DNA of 5,790 nucleotides, from the NCBI GenBank assembly GCA_002785585.1, contig PEUI01000094.1, positions 1 to 5,790 of the forward strand. The letters are read 5' to 3'. The notes below the pieces were generated by a model. The model saw only the letters and a program-made list of their open reading frames with translations, ran no database searches and had not been told where the DNA came from. Shown piece by piece: positions 1 to 5,790 of the stretch (position 1 is its first letter; each line of letters begins with the position of its first letter). The position numbers and the translations under genes are program-made. Origin of the DNA: Lysobacterales bacterium CG02_land_8_20_14_3_00_62_12 (GTDB lineage: Bacteria > Pseudomonadota > Gammaproteobacteria > Xanthomonadales > Ahniellaceae).

Positions 1-686
1 TGTGTGTGTCAGCGCTGATGCTGATCGTGTTCCAGGCCTTGCTCGGCATGTGGACGGTGACCTGGCTGCTCAAGCCAATCGTGGTGATGGGGCACTTGAT
101 CGGTGGCCTCAGCAGCTTTGCCCTGCTGGCCTGGCTGGCGTTGCGCAGCCACGGCTGGCAGGCGCAAGCCGATGAAACCCTGCCCGGACGCGGCCTGGTC
201 ATCAGTGGCCTGTGCTTGCTCGCGTTGCAGATCGCGCTCGGTGGCTGGACCAGCGCCAATTATGCCGCTTGGGCCTGCGGTACCGATTTCCCGAGCTGCC
301 TCGGCCAGTGGTGGCCGACGACCGATTTCCGCGAAGGTTTTGTGCTTTGGCGCGGTATCGGTGTCGATTACGAGGGCGGCGTGCTCGACGGTCCGGCGCG
401 CGTTGCCATCCAGCTTGCCCACCGGCTGCTGGCGGTGCTGGTCAGCGCTCAGTTGCTGGTGATCGCGATCAAAGCCATGCGTTTGCCGGTGCTGCGCCGT
501 TATGGCCTGACGCTGTTGGCTGCTCTGCTGGCTCAGCTCACGCTCGGCATTGCCAACGTCAAATTGGGGTTACCCTTGACCGTCGCCGCGCTGCACAATG
601 CCGGTGCCGCCCTCCTGCTGCTCTGCCTGCTTGCCTTGCTGGCCCGCATCAGCCCGATCCGTCGGATCGAATCGCCCGCCAGGTAG
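1..686 (+). CDS. ctaA: Haem A synthase, COX15/CtaA family (5'-truncated by window edge)
   Basis: Integral membrane enzyme that oxidises the C8 methyl of haem O to a formyl group, making haem A for aa3-type cytochrome c oxidase. The reading frame is open to the left edge. The GTG at position 6 is only an internal codon, and roughly the first 110 residues (early helices and the first haem-ligand His) lie outside. Numbering from that GTG, the hydrophobic segments are about 3-17, 30-46, 63-81, 135-155, 163-182 and 193-214. Three of the four family histidines are visible: H30 (GHLIGG), H139 (LAHRLLA) and H197 (LHNAGA). C91 and C98, in ACGTDFPSCLGQWWP, match the extracytoplasmic Cys pair preceding the third His. 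The following loop with LWRGIGVDYEGGVLDGPAR is typical of the proteobacterial COX15 type. cyoE, which makes its substrate, starts five bases after the stop. Identification is secure. Confidence 0.95.
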   Translation, partial: CVSALMLIVFQALLGMWTVTWLLKPIVVMGHLIGGLSSFALLAWLALRSHGWQAQADETLPGRGLVISGLCLLALQIALGGWTSANYAAWACGTDFPSCLGQWWPTTDFREGFVLWRGIGVDYEGGVLDGPARVAIQLAHRLLAVLVSAQLLVIAIKAMRLPVLRRYGLTLLAALLAQLTLGIANVKLGLPLTVAALHNAGAALLLLCLLALLARISPIRRIESPAR

Positions 687-691
687 TTTGC

Positions 692-1573
692 ATGCCCGTT
701 GCTCCGATCAAATTCGCGCAGTTCTGGGCGCTGACCAAACCGCGCGTGGTCGCGCTGATCGTGTTCACCGCGATCGTCGGCATGTTGCTGGCCACACCCG
801 GCCTGCCACCGCTTGCCGCCCTGTTCTGGGGCAGCCTCGGTATCTGGCTGGCGGCGGCTTCGGCGGCGGCGATCAACCATCTGCTCGACCAACGCATCGA
901 CGCGCTGATGGCGCGCACGTCGCAACGGCCGCTGCCGACCGGCGAACTCAACGGCCGCCAGGTCTTGGGTTTCGCCATCGCGCTGGGCGCGCTGTCGATG
1001 GCGATCCTGATCGTTTTTGTCAATCTGCTGACGGCGCTACTCACGTTTGCTTCATTGATCGGCTATGCGGTTATTTACACGGTTTATCTGAAGCGCGCCA
1101 CGCCGCAGAATATTGTCATCGGTGGCGCCGCCGGTGCGGCACCGCCAGTGCTCGGCTGGACCGCCGTCAGCAACGAGGTGCACGCCTATGCGCTGCTGCT
1201 GTTCCTGATTATTTTCATCTGGACACCGCCGCATTTCTGGGCGCTTGCCATCTACCGCCGCGCCGACTACGCCCGCGCCCAGGTGCCGATGCTGCCGATC
1301 ACCCACGGCGTCGTCTTCACGCGTTGGCATATCCTGTTCTACACAATCCTGCTGTGTCTGGTCACGCTGCTGCCCTACCTCACCGGCATGAGCGGGCTGA
1401 TCTATCTGGGCGGCGCGGTCGTGCTCGGCCTCGGGTTTTTGTATTACGCCATCCGCCTGATGAACCCGCCGAGCGAGCTGTTCGCGATGGAAGTTTTCCG
1501 CTACTCGATCATCTACCTGATGATGCTGTTCGGGTTCTTGCTGGCGGATCATTATCTGTTGCCGCGGCTGTAG
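692..1573 (+). CDS. cyoE: Protohaem IX farnesyltransferase (haem O synthase)
   Basis: UbiA-superfamily membrane prenyltransferase that attaches farnesyl diphosphate to the vinyl group of haem B to give haem O, the substrate of the haem A synthase encoded just upstream. The 293-residue length is normal for the family. The first Asp-rich prenyl-diphosphate/Mg site is N62-x3-D66-x3-D70 in NHLLDQRIDALMARTSQRPL. Other family hallmarks are TKPRVV (15-20), YLKRATPQNIVIGGAAGAAP (132-151), FIWTPPHFWALAIYRRADYA (175-194) and the following PMLPITHG. About eight or nine hydrophobic helices are apparent. The frame stays open upstream to 212, but the ATG at 692 is the start because homology begins with MPVAPIKFAQFWALTKPR and an AGG (681-683) lies 8 bases before it. 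Only five bases separate it from the haem A synthase stop, so the two are translationally close and surely one operon. No Sco1-like gene follows, unlike in some gammaproteobacterial oxidase clusters. Confidence 0.97.
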   Translation: MPVAPIKFAQFWALTKPRVVALIVFTAIVGMLLATPGLPPLAALFWGSLGIWLAAASAAAINHLLDQRIDALMARTSQRPLPTGELNGRQVLGFAIALGALSMAILIVFVNLLTALLTFASLIGYAVIYTVYLKRATPQNIVIGGAAGAAPPVLGWTAVSNEVHAYALLLFLIIFIWTPPHFWALAIYRRADYARAQVPMLPITHGVVFTRWHILFYTILLCLVTLLPYLTGMSGLIYLGGAVVLGLGFLYYAIRLMNPPSELFAMEVFRYSIIYLMMLFGFLLADHYLLPRL

Positions 1574-1645
1574 TCCTTTCAGCGTCGCGGTTCGATGACA
1601 ACCTTGGCCGCGCCGATCCAACACGCCGCTCCCAGCCAGATCGCC

Positions 1646-1651
1646 TAAGCT
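1646..1651 (+). promoter_or_regulatory. Putative -10 element (TAAGCT) for a leaderless transcript of the EEP gene
   Basis: TAAGCT matches TATAAT at four of six positions, including the key T1, A2 and T6. It ends 6 bases before the ATG at 1658, so transcription would be expected to start at or very near the A of the ATG. There is no Shine-Dalgarno sequence in the bases before the ATG. No good -35 box is seen at 16-18 bases upstream. The same geometry occurs at the next gene, which strengthens an otherwise weak call. Confidence 0.4.
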
Positions 1652-1657
1652 AGCCGC

Positions 1658-2440
1658 ATGGCCGCTACCGACACCACCCGCACCCTCAAATTGCTGACCT
1701 TCAATATTCAGGCCGGTGCGCGCACGGCGAGGGCGCGCGAATACGTGACGCGCGGCTGGCAAACGGTGCTGCCCAATCGGGACAAGCAAGTCAATCTGGA
1801 GGCGGTGGCGAAACTCGCCCACCGCTATGACTTGGTGGCCTTGCAAGAGGCCGACGCCCAAAGTGTGCGTTCGGGGTTTCGGCATCAAGTGGAGTGGTTG
1901 GCCGAAGCCGCCGGGTTTCCGTTCTGGAGCCATCAGCGCAATCGGGCATTGACCGTGGCGGCGCCGGGCAATGGTGCACTATCACGGCTGGAGCCAACGG
2001 CGGTATTGGCGCACCGATTGCCCGGACGTATTCCCGGTCGCGGCGCGTTGGAGTTGCGTTTTGGTGTGCACGCGGCGGCGCTGCGGCTGTTTGTGGCGCA
2101 TCTGGCGTTGACCCCAAAAGCGCGGCAACGGCAGATCGAATACCTGGTCGAAGTGATCGGCAATGACCCGCATGTGATCGTGATGGGGGATTTCAATTGC
2201 GAGCCGGATGCGGTGGCGCTGCGGCCGCTGTTTTTGCACACCCGTCTGCGGGCGGCGCCGCACCTGCCGAGCTATCCGGCCTGGGAGCCGGAGCGCTGCA
2301 TCGACCAGATTCTGTTGACCCCGGCGTTGCGGCTGTGTCGCTACGAAGTGCTGCCCTTGCATGTCTCCGATCACCTGCCAGTAGCCGCCGAAATTGATCT
2401 GCCGCTGGCGGCCTTGGTGGCGGACACCAAGGCGCCCTGA
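1658..2440 (+). CDS. Endonuclease/exonuclease/phosphatase (EEP) family metal-dependent hydrolase
   Basis: A 260-residue protein of the EEP fold, the superfamily of exonuclease III, DNase I and sphingomyelinase-type phosphodiesterases. All expected active-site positions are present: N16 (TFNIQ), E64 (LQEAD, metal ligand), the GNGALSR segment (104-110), H148 (VAHLAL), D178 and N180 (MGDFN), D216 (CIDQILL) and the terminal D238-H239 (SDHLPVA). It should therefore be an active Mg-dependent phosphoesterase, but the substrate cannot be read from the sequence. There is no signal peptide or membrane segment, so it is probably cytoplasmic. From memory, the same subgroup (TRGWQ near residue 32, NG-x-LSR) occurs in pseudomonads. 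ATG 1658 is the earliest possible start, because TAA at 1646-1648 closes the frame 12 bases upstream. It lies 84 bases after cyoE, a gap holding no clear terminator, and appears to have its own promoter. Confidence 0.9.
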   Translation: MAATDTTRTLKLLTFNIQAGARTARAREYVTRGWQTVLPNRDKQVNLEAVAKLAHRYDLVALQEADAQSVRSGFRHQVEWLAEAAGFPFWSHQRNRALTVAAPGNGALSRLEPTAVLAHRLPGRIPGRGALELRFGVHAAALRLFVAHLALTPKARQRQIEYLVEVIGNDPHVIVMGDFNCEPDAVALRPLFLHTRLRAAPHLPSYPAWEPERCIDQILLTPALRLCRYEVLPLHVSDHLPVAAEIDLPLAALVADTKAP

Positions 2441-2482
2441 GCCCGCCCGCAGCGCGACACCAAAAGTCCGCGCCGCCATCGT

Positions 2483-2488
2483 TACAAT
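2483..2488 (+). promoter_or_regulatory. Putative -10 element (TACAAT) for a leaderless slt transcript
   Basis: TACAAT differs from the sigma-70 consensus TATAAT at one base and ends 6 bases before the slt ATG at 2495, placing the likely transcription start at the ATG. There is no purine-rich Shine-Dalgarno sequence in the intervening GCGACG or just before it. A -35 box at 16-18 bases spacing is poor. GCGACA at 2454-2459 resembles TTGACA in its last four bases but sits 23 bases away, which is too far. Confidence 0.5.
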
Positions 2489-2494
2489 GCGACG

Positions 2495-4519
2495 ATGAGC
2501 GATTCCTTGCCGAAAAAGTTTTTGCGCAGTCTGTTGCTGACGCTGTGCCTGACCACGGCGGCCCGCGCCGATCTGGCGCTGCAACGCAAGGATTTTGCGA
2601 GCGCCAGTCGGCTGGCAGAACAGGGTAAAGATTGGTCGCAGTTCGCCAATTCGCTCGCCACCTATCCCTTGCTACCCTGGCTGGAATATCAGCGGCTGAT
2701 GGCTGCGGCGCATCCGGATAGCGAGCGGATCGAGGCCTACGTTCGGCAATATGGCGATAGCTATCCGGCTGATGCGCTGCGCGCCGTGCTCGCGGATCGC
2801 TATGCCCAAGTCGGCCGCTGGAAAGATTTGCTGGCCCTGGACTTTCGCCACAGCGACACCGATACCCGTTGCCGGATCGCGCAAGCACGCATCGAGAGCG
2901 GTGAGCAAAGCCCGGAGCTGAAGCAGACCACGCGTGGCCTCTGGTTGCACCCGGGTTCGCTGCCGGGCGCTTGCAATCCGGTGTTTGCCTGGATGCGCAG
3001 CAACGGCCAGTTGGGCGCGGCGCTCACCTGGGAACGCATCGGCTTGAGTGCACTGAACGGCCACGCCAGTTTCGCGCGGCAACTGGCGCTGCCGTTGTCC
3101 GTGGCTGAGCGCCTGGCCGTGCAACACATGGCCGAGCTGTTGAACGATCCGTTGCTGGCGCGCCGCCATTTCAAGTCTTGGCCGGACGACGCCGCGCATC
3201 GCCGCGCGCTGTCGTATGCGGTGGCGCGGATCGCCCGTCGCGATCACGCCTTGGCGGCCAGTTTGTGGCAAGAATTGACGCCACGCTTTCACTTCCGTGT
3301 CGAAGCGCGGGCACGCATGCTCGATGCCATTGCGCTGTATCGGGCGAATGCTTACGAAGCTGATGCCGCCGACTGGCTGAAGCTTATTCCAGCGACGCGA
3401 GATTCTGCCCTGAGTCGCGAATGGCGGGTGCGCGAGGCGCTGTCGCGGCGCGATTTCAGCGCCGCGTTGCAGGCGTTGGATCGGCTCGACGCCAGCCAGC
3501 AAGCGGAGCCGCGCTGGCGCTATTGGCGTGCCCGCATGCTCGATGAAAACGGCGCCGGTAGCGCGGCGGCCGCGGTCTGGCGGGAGCTGGCGACCTCCCC
3601 GAGTTTTCATGGGTTTCTCGGCGCCGATCATTTGCATAGCCCGTATTCGCTGTGTGCCATCGCCACGCCGAAAGCGGATTTGAAGACCCTGCTCGCCCGC
3701 TATCCCGGCTTGCTGCAAGCGCTCGAGTTCCGCACGCTGGGCATGACCCGGCAAGCGCGCCGACAGTGGGACTATTTGCTGGCACGGTTGCAAGGTGAAG
3801 ACCGCCGCGCCGTGGTCGCCATCGCCGATCAGCAAGCCTGGTTTGATCGGGCGCCGTTCGCGCTCACGGCGCCCGCGGATCAAGCGCTTTACGAGCTGCG
3901 CTTTCCGCTCGCCTACCGCAGCGAGATCGAGACCCTGGCCCAGCGCCTGCAGCTCGATCCAGCTTACGTGCTTGGCCTGATCCGCTCGGAAAGCGCCTGG
4001 GTCGAAGACGCCCGCTCCAGCGCCAACGCTTATGGCCTGATGCAACTGATCCTGCCGACTGCACGCCGGGTGGCCGCGCTTGAGGGCGTGCGCGTGAACA
4101 ACAGCAATGCGCTGCTCGATCCGGCGCTCAATCTGCGCCTTGGCAGCCGCCAGTTGGCCGAAGAGGGCAAGCGCTTTCAGCAGTCGCCGTGGCTGGTCGC
4201 TGCCGCCTACAACGCCGGTCCGCATCGGGTGAAGGCCTGGCTGGCGGCGCGCGGGCAACTGCCAACCGATCTATTCATCGAGACCATGCCGTTCAAAGAA
4301 ACCCGCGAATACGTGGCGCGGGTACTGGCCTTCACGCAAATCTACGATTGGCGACTGCACGGCAGCATGCTGCCGTTGTCGCTGCGGTTGCCCGCGGTCG
4401 GCACCGCCTACGTGGTAGCGGGCGCCAACGCCTCCCGCCGCGCCGTGCAATGCCCGTCGGCCGTGGTCATCGCGCCGGCAGCCGCGCCCGCCGGCACCAC
4501 TTCAGCGCAGCAGCGTTGA
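2495..4519 (+). CDS. slt: Soluble lytic murein transglycosylase, Slt70 type
   Basis: Periplasmic enzyme that cleaves the MurNAc-GlcNAc bond of peptidoglycan and forms 1,6-anhydro-MurNAc ends, used in wall turnover and repair. At 674 residues it is slightly longer than E. coli Slt70. Residues 1-25 form a signal peptide (KK, hydrophobic core, then ARA before D26). C18 is not in a lipobox, so the protein is predicted to be soluble. Residues about 28-390 are helical and rich in Ala, Arg, Leu and Trp, as in the Slt70 superhelical U domain; a linker region leads to RFPLAY (469-474). The catalytic domain spans about 476-625 and shows catalytic E499 in IRSESAW, GLMQ (514-517), AYNAGPHRV (571-579) and IETMPFKETREYV (595-607). 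The stretch after GLMQ reads LILPTAR rather than the usual x-x-P-x-TA pattern. A low-complexity, Ala-rich tail (about 640-674) follows the enzyme domain. The start is supported by the signal peptide. It is 54 bases from the EEP gene, with its own probable promoter. Confidence 0.96.
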   Translation: MSDSLPKKFLRSLLLTLCLTTAARADLALQRKDFASASRLAEQGKDWSQFANSLATYPLLPWLEYQRLMAAAHPDSERIEAYVRQYGDSYPADALRAVLADRYAQVGRWKDLLALDFRHSDTDTRCRIAQARIESGEQSPELKQTTRGLWLHPGSLPGACNPVFAWMRSNGQLGAALTWERIGLSALNGHASFARQLALPLSVAERLAVQHMAELLNDPLLARRHFKSWPDDAAHRRALSYAVARIARRDHALAASLWQELTPRFHFRVEARARMLDAIALYRANAYEADAADWLKLIPATRDSALSREWRVREALSRRDFSAALQALDRLDASQQAEPRWRYWRARMLDENGAGSAAAAVWRELATSPSFHGFLGADHLHSPYSLCAIATPKADLKTLLARYPGLLQALEFRTLGMTRQARRQWDYLLARLQGEDRRAVVAIADQQAWFDRAPFALTAPADQALYELRFPLAYRSEIETLAQRLQLDPAYVLGLIRSESAWVEDARSSANAYGLMQLILPTARRVAALEGVRVNNSNALLDPALNLRLGSRQLAEEGKRFQQSPWLVAAAYNAGPHRVKAWLAARGQLPTDLFIETMPFKETREYVARVLAFTQIYDWRLHGSMLPLSLRLPAVGTAYVVAGANASRRAVQCPSAVVIAPAAAPAGTTSAQQR

Positions 4520-4903
4520 CAGCAACCCCCAAGGTTGGTGACTGCGCGCGATGCTGACCATAAAACCGTAGCAGAGCAGGGCGGCGACATAAAACCTGGC
4601 GCGTCGGGCGCGGCCCTGGGCGCGCTTCAGCGCAAAACTGGCCAACACGATATAGACCAACAACAGACCGAGCTTGACACCGAGCCACGGCACCTGGAAC
4701 GGGTTGAGTTTCAGTATCGTCAGCAGCATCAAAGCGGCGGTCAGCAGCACCGTGTCGATGGCAATGCTTAACGCGCGCACCGGTGCCGCCATCGCTGAGC
4801 GCACACCCAATAAAACCAATGCCCCGCGCAACGCAAACAAGCCGCCGCTCAACCCAATGGCGACCACATGCACGGCTTTGATTTGCGGATAAAACTCGAT
4901 CAT
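4502..4903 (-). CDS. SirB2-family small integral membrane protein
   Basis: A 133-residue membrane protein resembling the SirB2/YchQ family, whose biochemical role is not established (the Salmonella name comes from an invasion-regulation locus). Four hydrophobic helices are visible at about 9-33, 43-65, 69-91 and 100-118. Family-like features are the N-terminus MIEFYPQIKAVHV with H12, FALRGALVLLG (23-33), IDTVLL (49-54), WLGVKLGLLLVYIVLASFAL (71-90) and the basic loop KRAQGRARR after helix 3. The usual Pro-His just before the helix-2 Asp appears here as Ser-Ile, as far as I recall the family pattern. I chose ATG 4903 because family members begin with this M-x-x-[YF] segment. An in-frame GTG at 4945 would add 14 residues. 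Neither start has a good ribosome-binding site. The stop (4504-4502) lies inside the last codons of slt on the opposite strand, an 18-base tail-to-tail overlap. Confidence 0.85.
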   Translation of the reverse strand: MIEFYPQIKAVHVVAIGLSGGLFALRGALVLLGVRSAMAAPVRALSIAIDTVLLTAALMLLTILKLNPFQVPWLGVKLGLLLVYIVLASFALKRAQGRARRARFYVAALLCYGFMVSIARSHQPWGLLSTLLR

Positions 4904-4936
4904 GGCAAGGCTGGAAAATCGCGGCAGCAAGCCGAC

Positions 4937-4961
4937 CCGCGCCACCTTTCGGGGTGGCCGG
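4937..4961 (-). other. Inverted repeat (hairpin) between the two minus-strand genes
   Basis: GCCACC (4941-4946) and GGTGGC (4953-4958) form a perfect 6-bp stem around a 6-base loop. It can be extended by CCG/CGG (4937-4939 with 4959-4961) if one base at 4940 is bulged, giving about 9 GC-rich pairs. No T-run follows on either strand, so it is not a convincing intrinsic terminator. It lies 12 bases past the stop of the right-hand minus-strand gene and upstream of the SirB2-family ATG, where it could stabilise or process a shared mRNA. It may also be chance in GC-rich DNA. Confidence 0.3.
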
Positions 4962-4972
4962 ATCGACCGAGT

Positions 4973-5790
4973 TTATTTTTTGCGGAAGCGCAGCCCGAGT
5001 TTGCCCAACAGGCTGGGCTTGTCGGGAACCGCCGGCTGCTCGCCGGTTTGGCGGCGCTGGCGCGGCGTCCACTCGATCATGCCGATGGCGTCGTAGGCGT
5101 TGATCAGGTTGAACACCGAATCCATGTCGGTGCCGGCATCGGCGGCAATTTCGTTGATCCGCGCCAGCTTCTGCATGTGCTGGATGATGGCGCCGTGATG
5201 GCGGAAATCGGTCTCTGCCGAAACCGTGGCCTTGAGCCGGTAGCTGCCGCCGGGGTCCAGGTGCGCGGCCAGACGGCCATTGCCCTTCAACAGGCATTGC
5301 AGCCAGATCAGCTCCGCATACGGCCGCGCCGGTTCGCTGTCCCGCAATTGCGAAAGCTCGCGCGTGCTGCACATTTTCCAATCGCGACTGGGCAGCACGC
5401 GGCTGCAATAGGGGCTCAAGGTCGATAGTCCGCCGGCCGCATGGAACACCTGATTCTTGGGGTCCAAGGTCAGCGTGGGGGCGGAACCGAGTTGAATTTG
5501 CGAGGGCGTGGTGATGGTCGCTTTGCCATCCAGATAGTCACGGATCGAGTGCTCGCTCTGGTCGACTTCCTGCACGCGGCGGATATTGGGGCTGTCGTTG
5601 CTCGGCGTCGCGGTGCGTTGCAGGCCGGGGCGGGCGTCGTCGCTGCGCATCTGTGACCGCGCCGATTGCGTGGTGGTCGCGGCGATGCTGGTATCGGCCT
5701 CGAGGCGCATTTTCTTGATCGGGGATTCGGCGCTTTTTTGCGCTTCGACCTTGAGTATTTCGTCGATACCCGGGCTGGCGGCCGCTCCCG
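4973..5790 (-). CDS. Hypothetical protein with a winged-helix-like C-terminus (5'-truncated by window edge)
   Basis: I do not recognise this protein. The frame is open from the stop (TAA at 4975-4973) to the right edge, giving 271 visible residues. An internal ATG at 5710 could be the start but has no ribosome-binding site, and the 26 codons before it (including PGIDEILKVEAQKSAESPIK) look like normal protein, so I treat the gene as continuing outside. Numbering from that Met, residues 1-60 are polar and probably flexible. Residues 65-165 contain short strand-like segments and three cysteines (C102, C114, C139). Residues 175-214, with KLARINEIAADAGTDMDSVF (181-200) followed by INAYDAIGMIEW, look like a helix-turn-helix plus wing entry of the kind found in regulatory and effector proteins. 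The end is a polar linker and a basic tail (KLGLRFRKK). No signal peptide or membrane helix is visible. It lies on the same strand as the SirB2-family gene and 69 bases upstream of its ATG, so the two may be co-transcribed. Confidence 0.72.
   Translation of the reverse strand, partial: GAAASPGIDEILKVEAQKSAESPIKKMRLEADTSIAATTTQSARSQMRSDDARPGLQRTATPSNDSPNIRRVQEVDQSEHSIRDYLDGKATITTPSQIQLGSAPTLTLDPKNQVFHAAGGLSTLSPYCSRVLPSRDWKMCSTRELSQLRDSEPARPYAELIWLQCLLKGNGRLAAHLDPGGSYRLKATVSAETDFRHHGAIIQHMQKLARINEIAADAGTDMDSVFNLINAYDAIGMIEWTPRQRRQTGEQPAVPDKPSLLGKLGLRFRKK

Noticed and set aside
1..9. TGTGTGTGT run at the left edge as a microsatellite
   Set aside because: It is only about four repeats, cut by the window edge, and lies within the haem A synthase coding frame.
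212..691. An upstream extension of the cyoE frame by 160 codons
   Set aside because: It overlaps the haem A synthase gene, its translation is low-complexity Arg/Ala-rich, and CyoE homology begins exactly at the ATG at 692.
850..871. GGC-rich near-repeat inside cyoE
   Set aside because: It encodes an Ala-rich part of a membrane helix just before the NHLLDQRID motif and is explained by coding sequence.
1586..1612. CGCGG/CCGCG inverted repeat after cyoE as a possible terminator
   Set aside because: The stem is only 5 bp with a 17-base loop and no T-run, so it is not supported as a terminator.
598..1653. A 351-codon plus-strand open frame overlapping cyoE
   Set aside because: It is Arg, Ala and His rich with no domain, and lies over a perfectly conserved CyoE frame.
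2487..2498. A three-codon open frame (ATG CGA CGA TGA) whose stop overlaps the slt ATG, as a possible regulatory leader peptide
   Set aside because: It has no ribosome-binding site and its ATG overlaps the -10 hexamer. If transcription starts at the slt ATG, it is not even in the mRNA.
2672..4258. A 528-codon open frame antisense to slt
   Set aside because: Its product is dominated by Arg, Gln, Ala and Gly with no recognisable domain. The opposite strand encodes a complete Slt with all catalytic motifs, so this is a codon-bias shadow in GC-rich DNA.
4467..5408. A 313-codon minus-strand open frame spanning both right-hand minus-strand genes
   Set aside because: The composition (Arg, Ala, Pro and His rich) is typical of an out-of-frame shadow. 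The two shorter frames have normal protein composition and, in one case, family homology.

Overview
The window is GC-rich, densely packed chromosomal DNA, most likely from a gammaproteobacterium. The COX15-type haem A synthase, the CyoE farnesyltransferase, the Slt70-type lytic transglycosylase and the SirB2-family protein all fit that group. I cannot name a genus. I see no mobile element, CRISPR array, tRNA, rRNA or prophage signature, and no gene-free stretch longer than about 85 bases.

Layout, left to right. (1) The 3' two-thirds of a COX15/CtaA haem A synthase gene enters from the left edge (+). Five bases after its stop comes a complete cyoE/ctaB protohaem IX farnesyltransferase gene (+). 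These two catalyse the successive steps haem B to haem O to haem A, and are almost certainly co-transcribed as the end of a cytochrome oxidase assembly operon. (2) After an 84-base gap comes a 260-residue endonuclease/exonuclease/phosphatase (EEP) family protein (+). (3) After a 54-base gap comes a 674-residue periplasmic soluble lytic transglycosylase of the Slt70 type (+). (4) The direction then switches. A small SirB2-family membrane protein (-) overlaps the end of slt tail to tail by 18 bases. Upstream of it on the same strand lies an unrecognised protein with a winged-helix-like C-terminus (-), which runs off the right edge.

The EEP and slt genes lack a Shine-Dalgarno sequence. Each has a -10-like hexamer ending exactly 6 bases before its ATG, which suggests each is transcribed separately as a leaderless mRNA. 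cyoE instead has a weak AGG ribosome-binding site and is translated as part of the operon.

Apart from the haem A pair, the genes have unrelated jobs: cell-wall turnover, a phosphoesterase of unknown substrate, and two poorly characterised proteins. I find no convincing new multi-gene system. The points most worth checking are the shared leaderless-start signature, the unrecognised gene at the right edge, and small departures from family consensus in Slt and SirB2.
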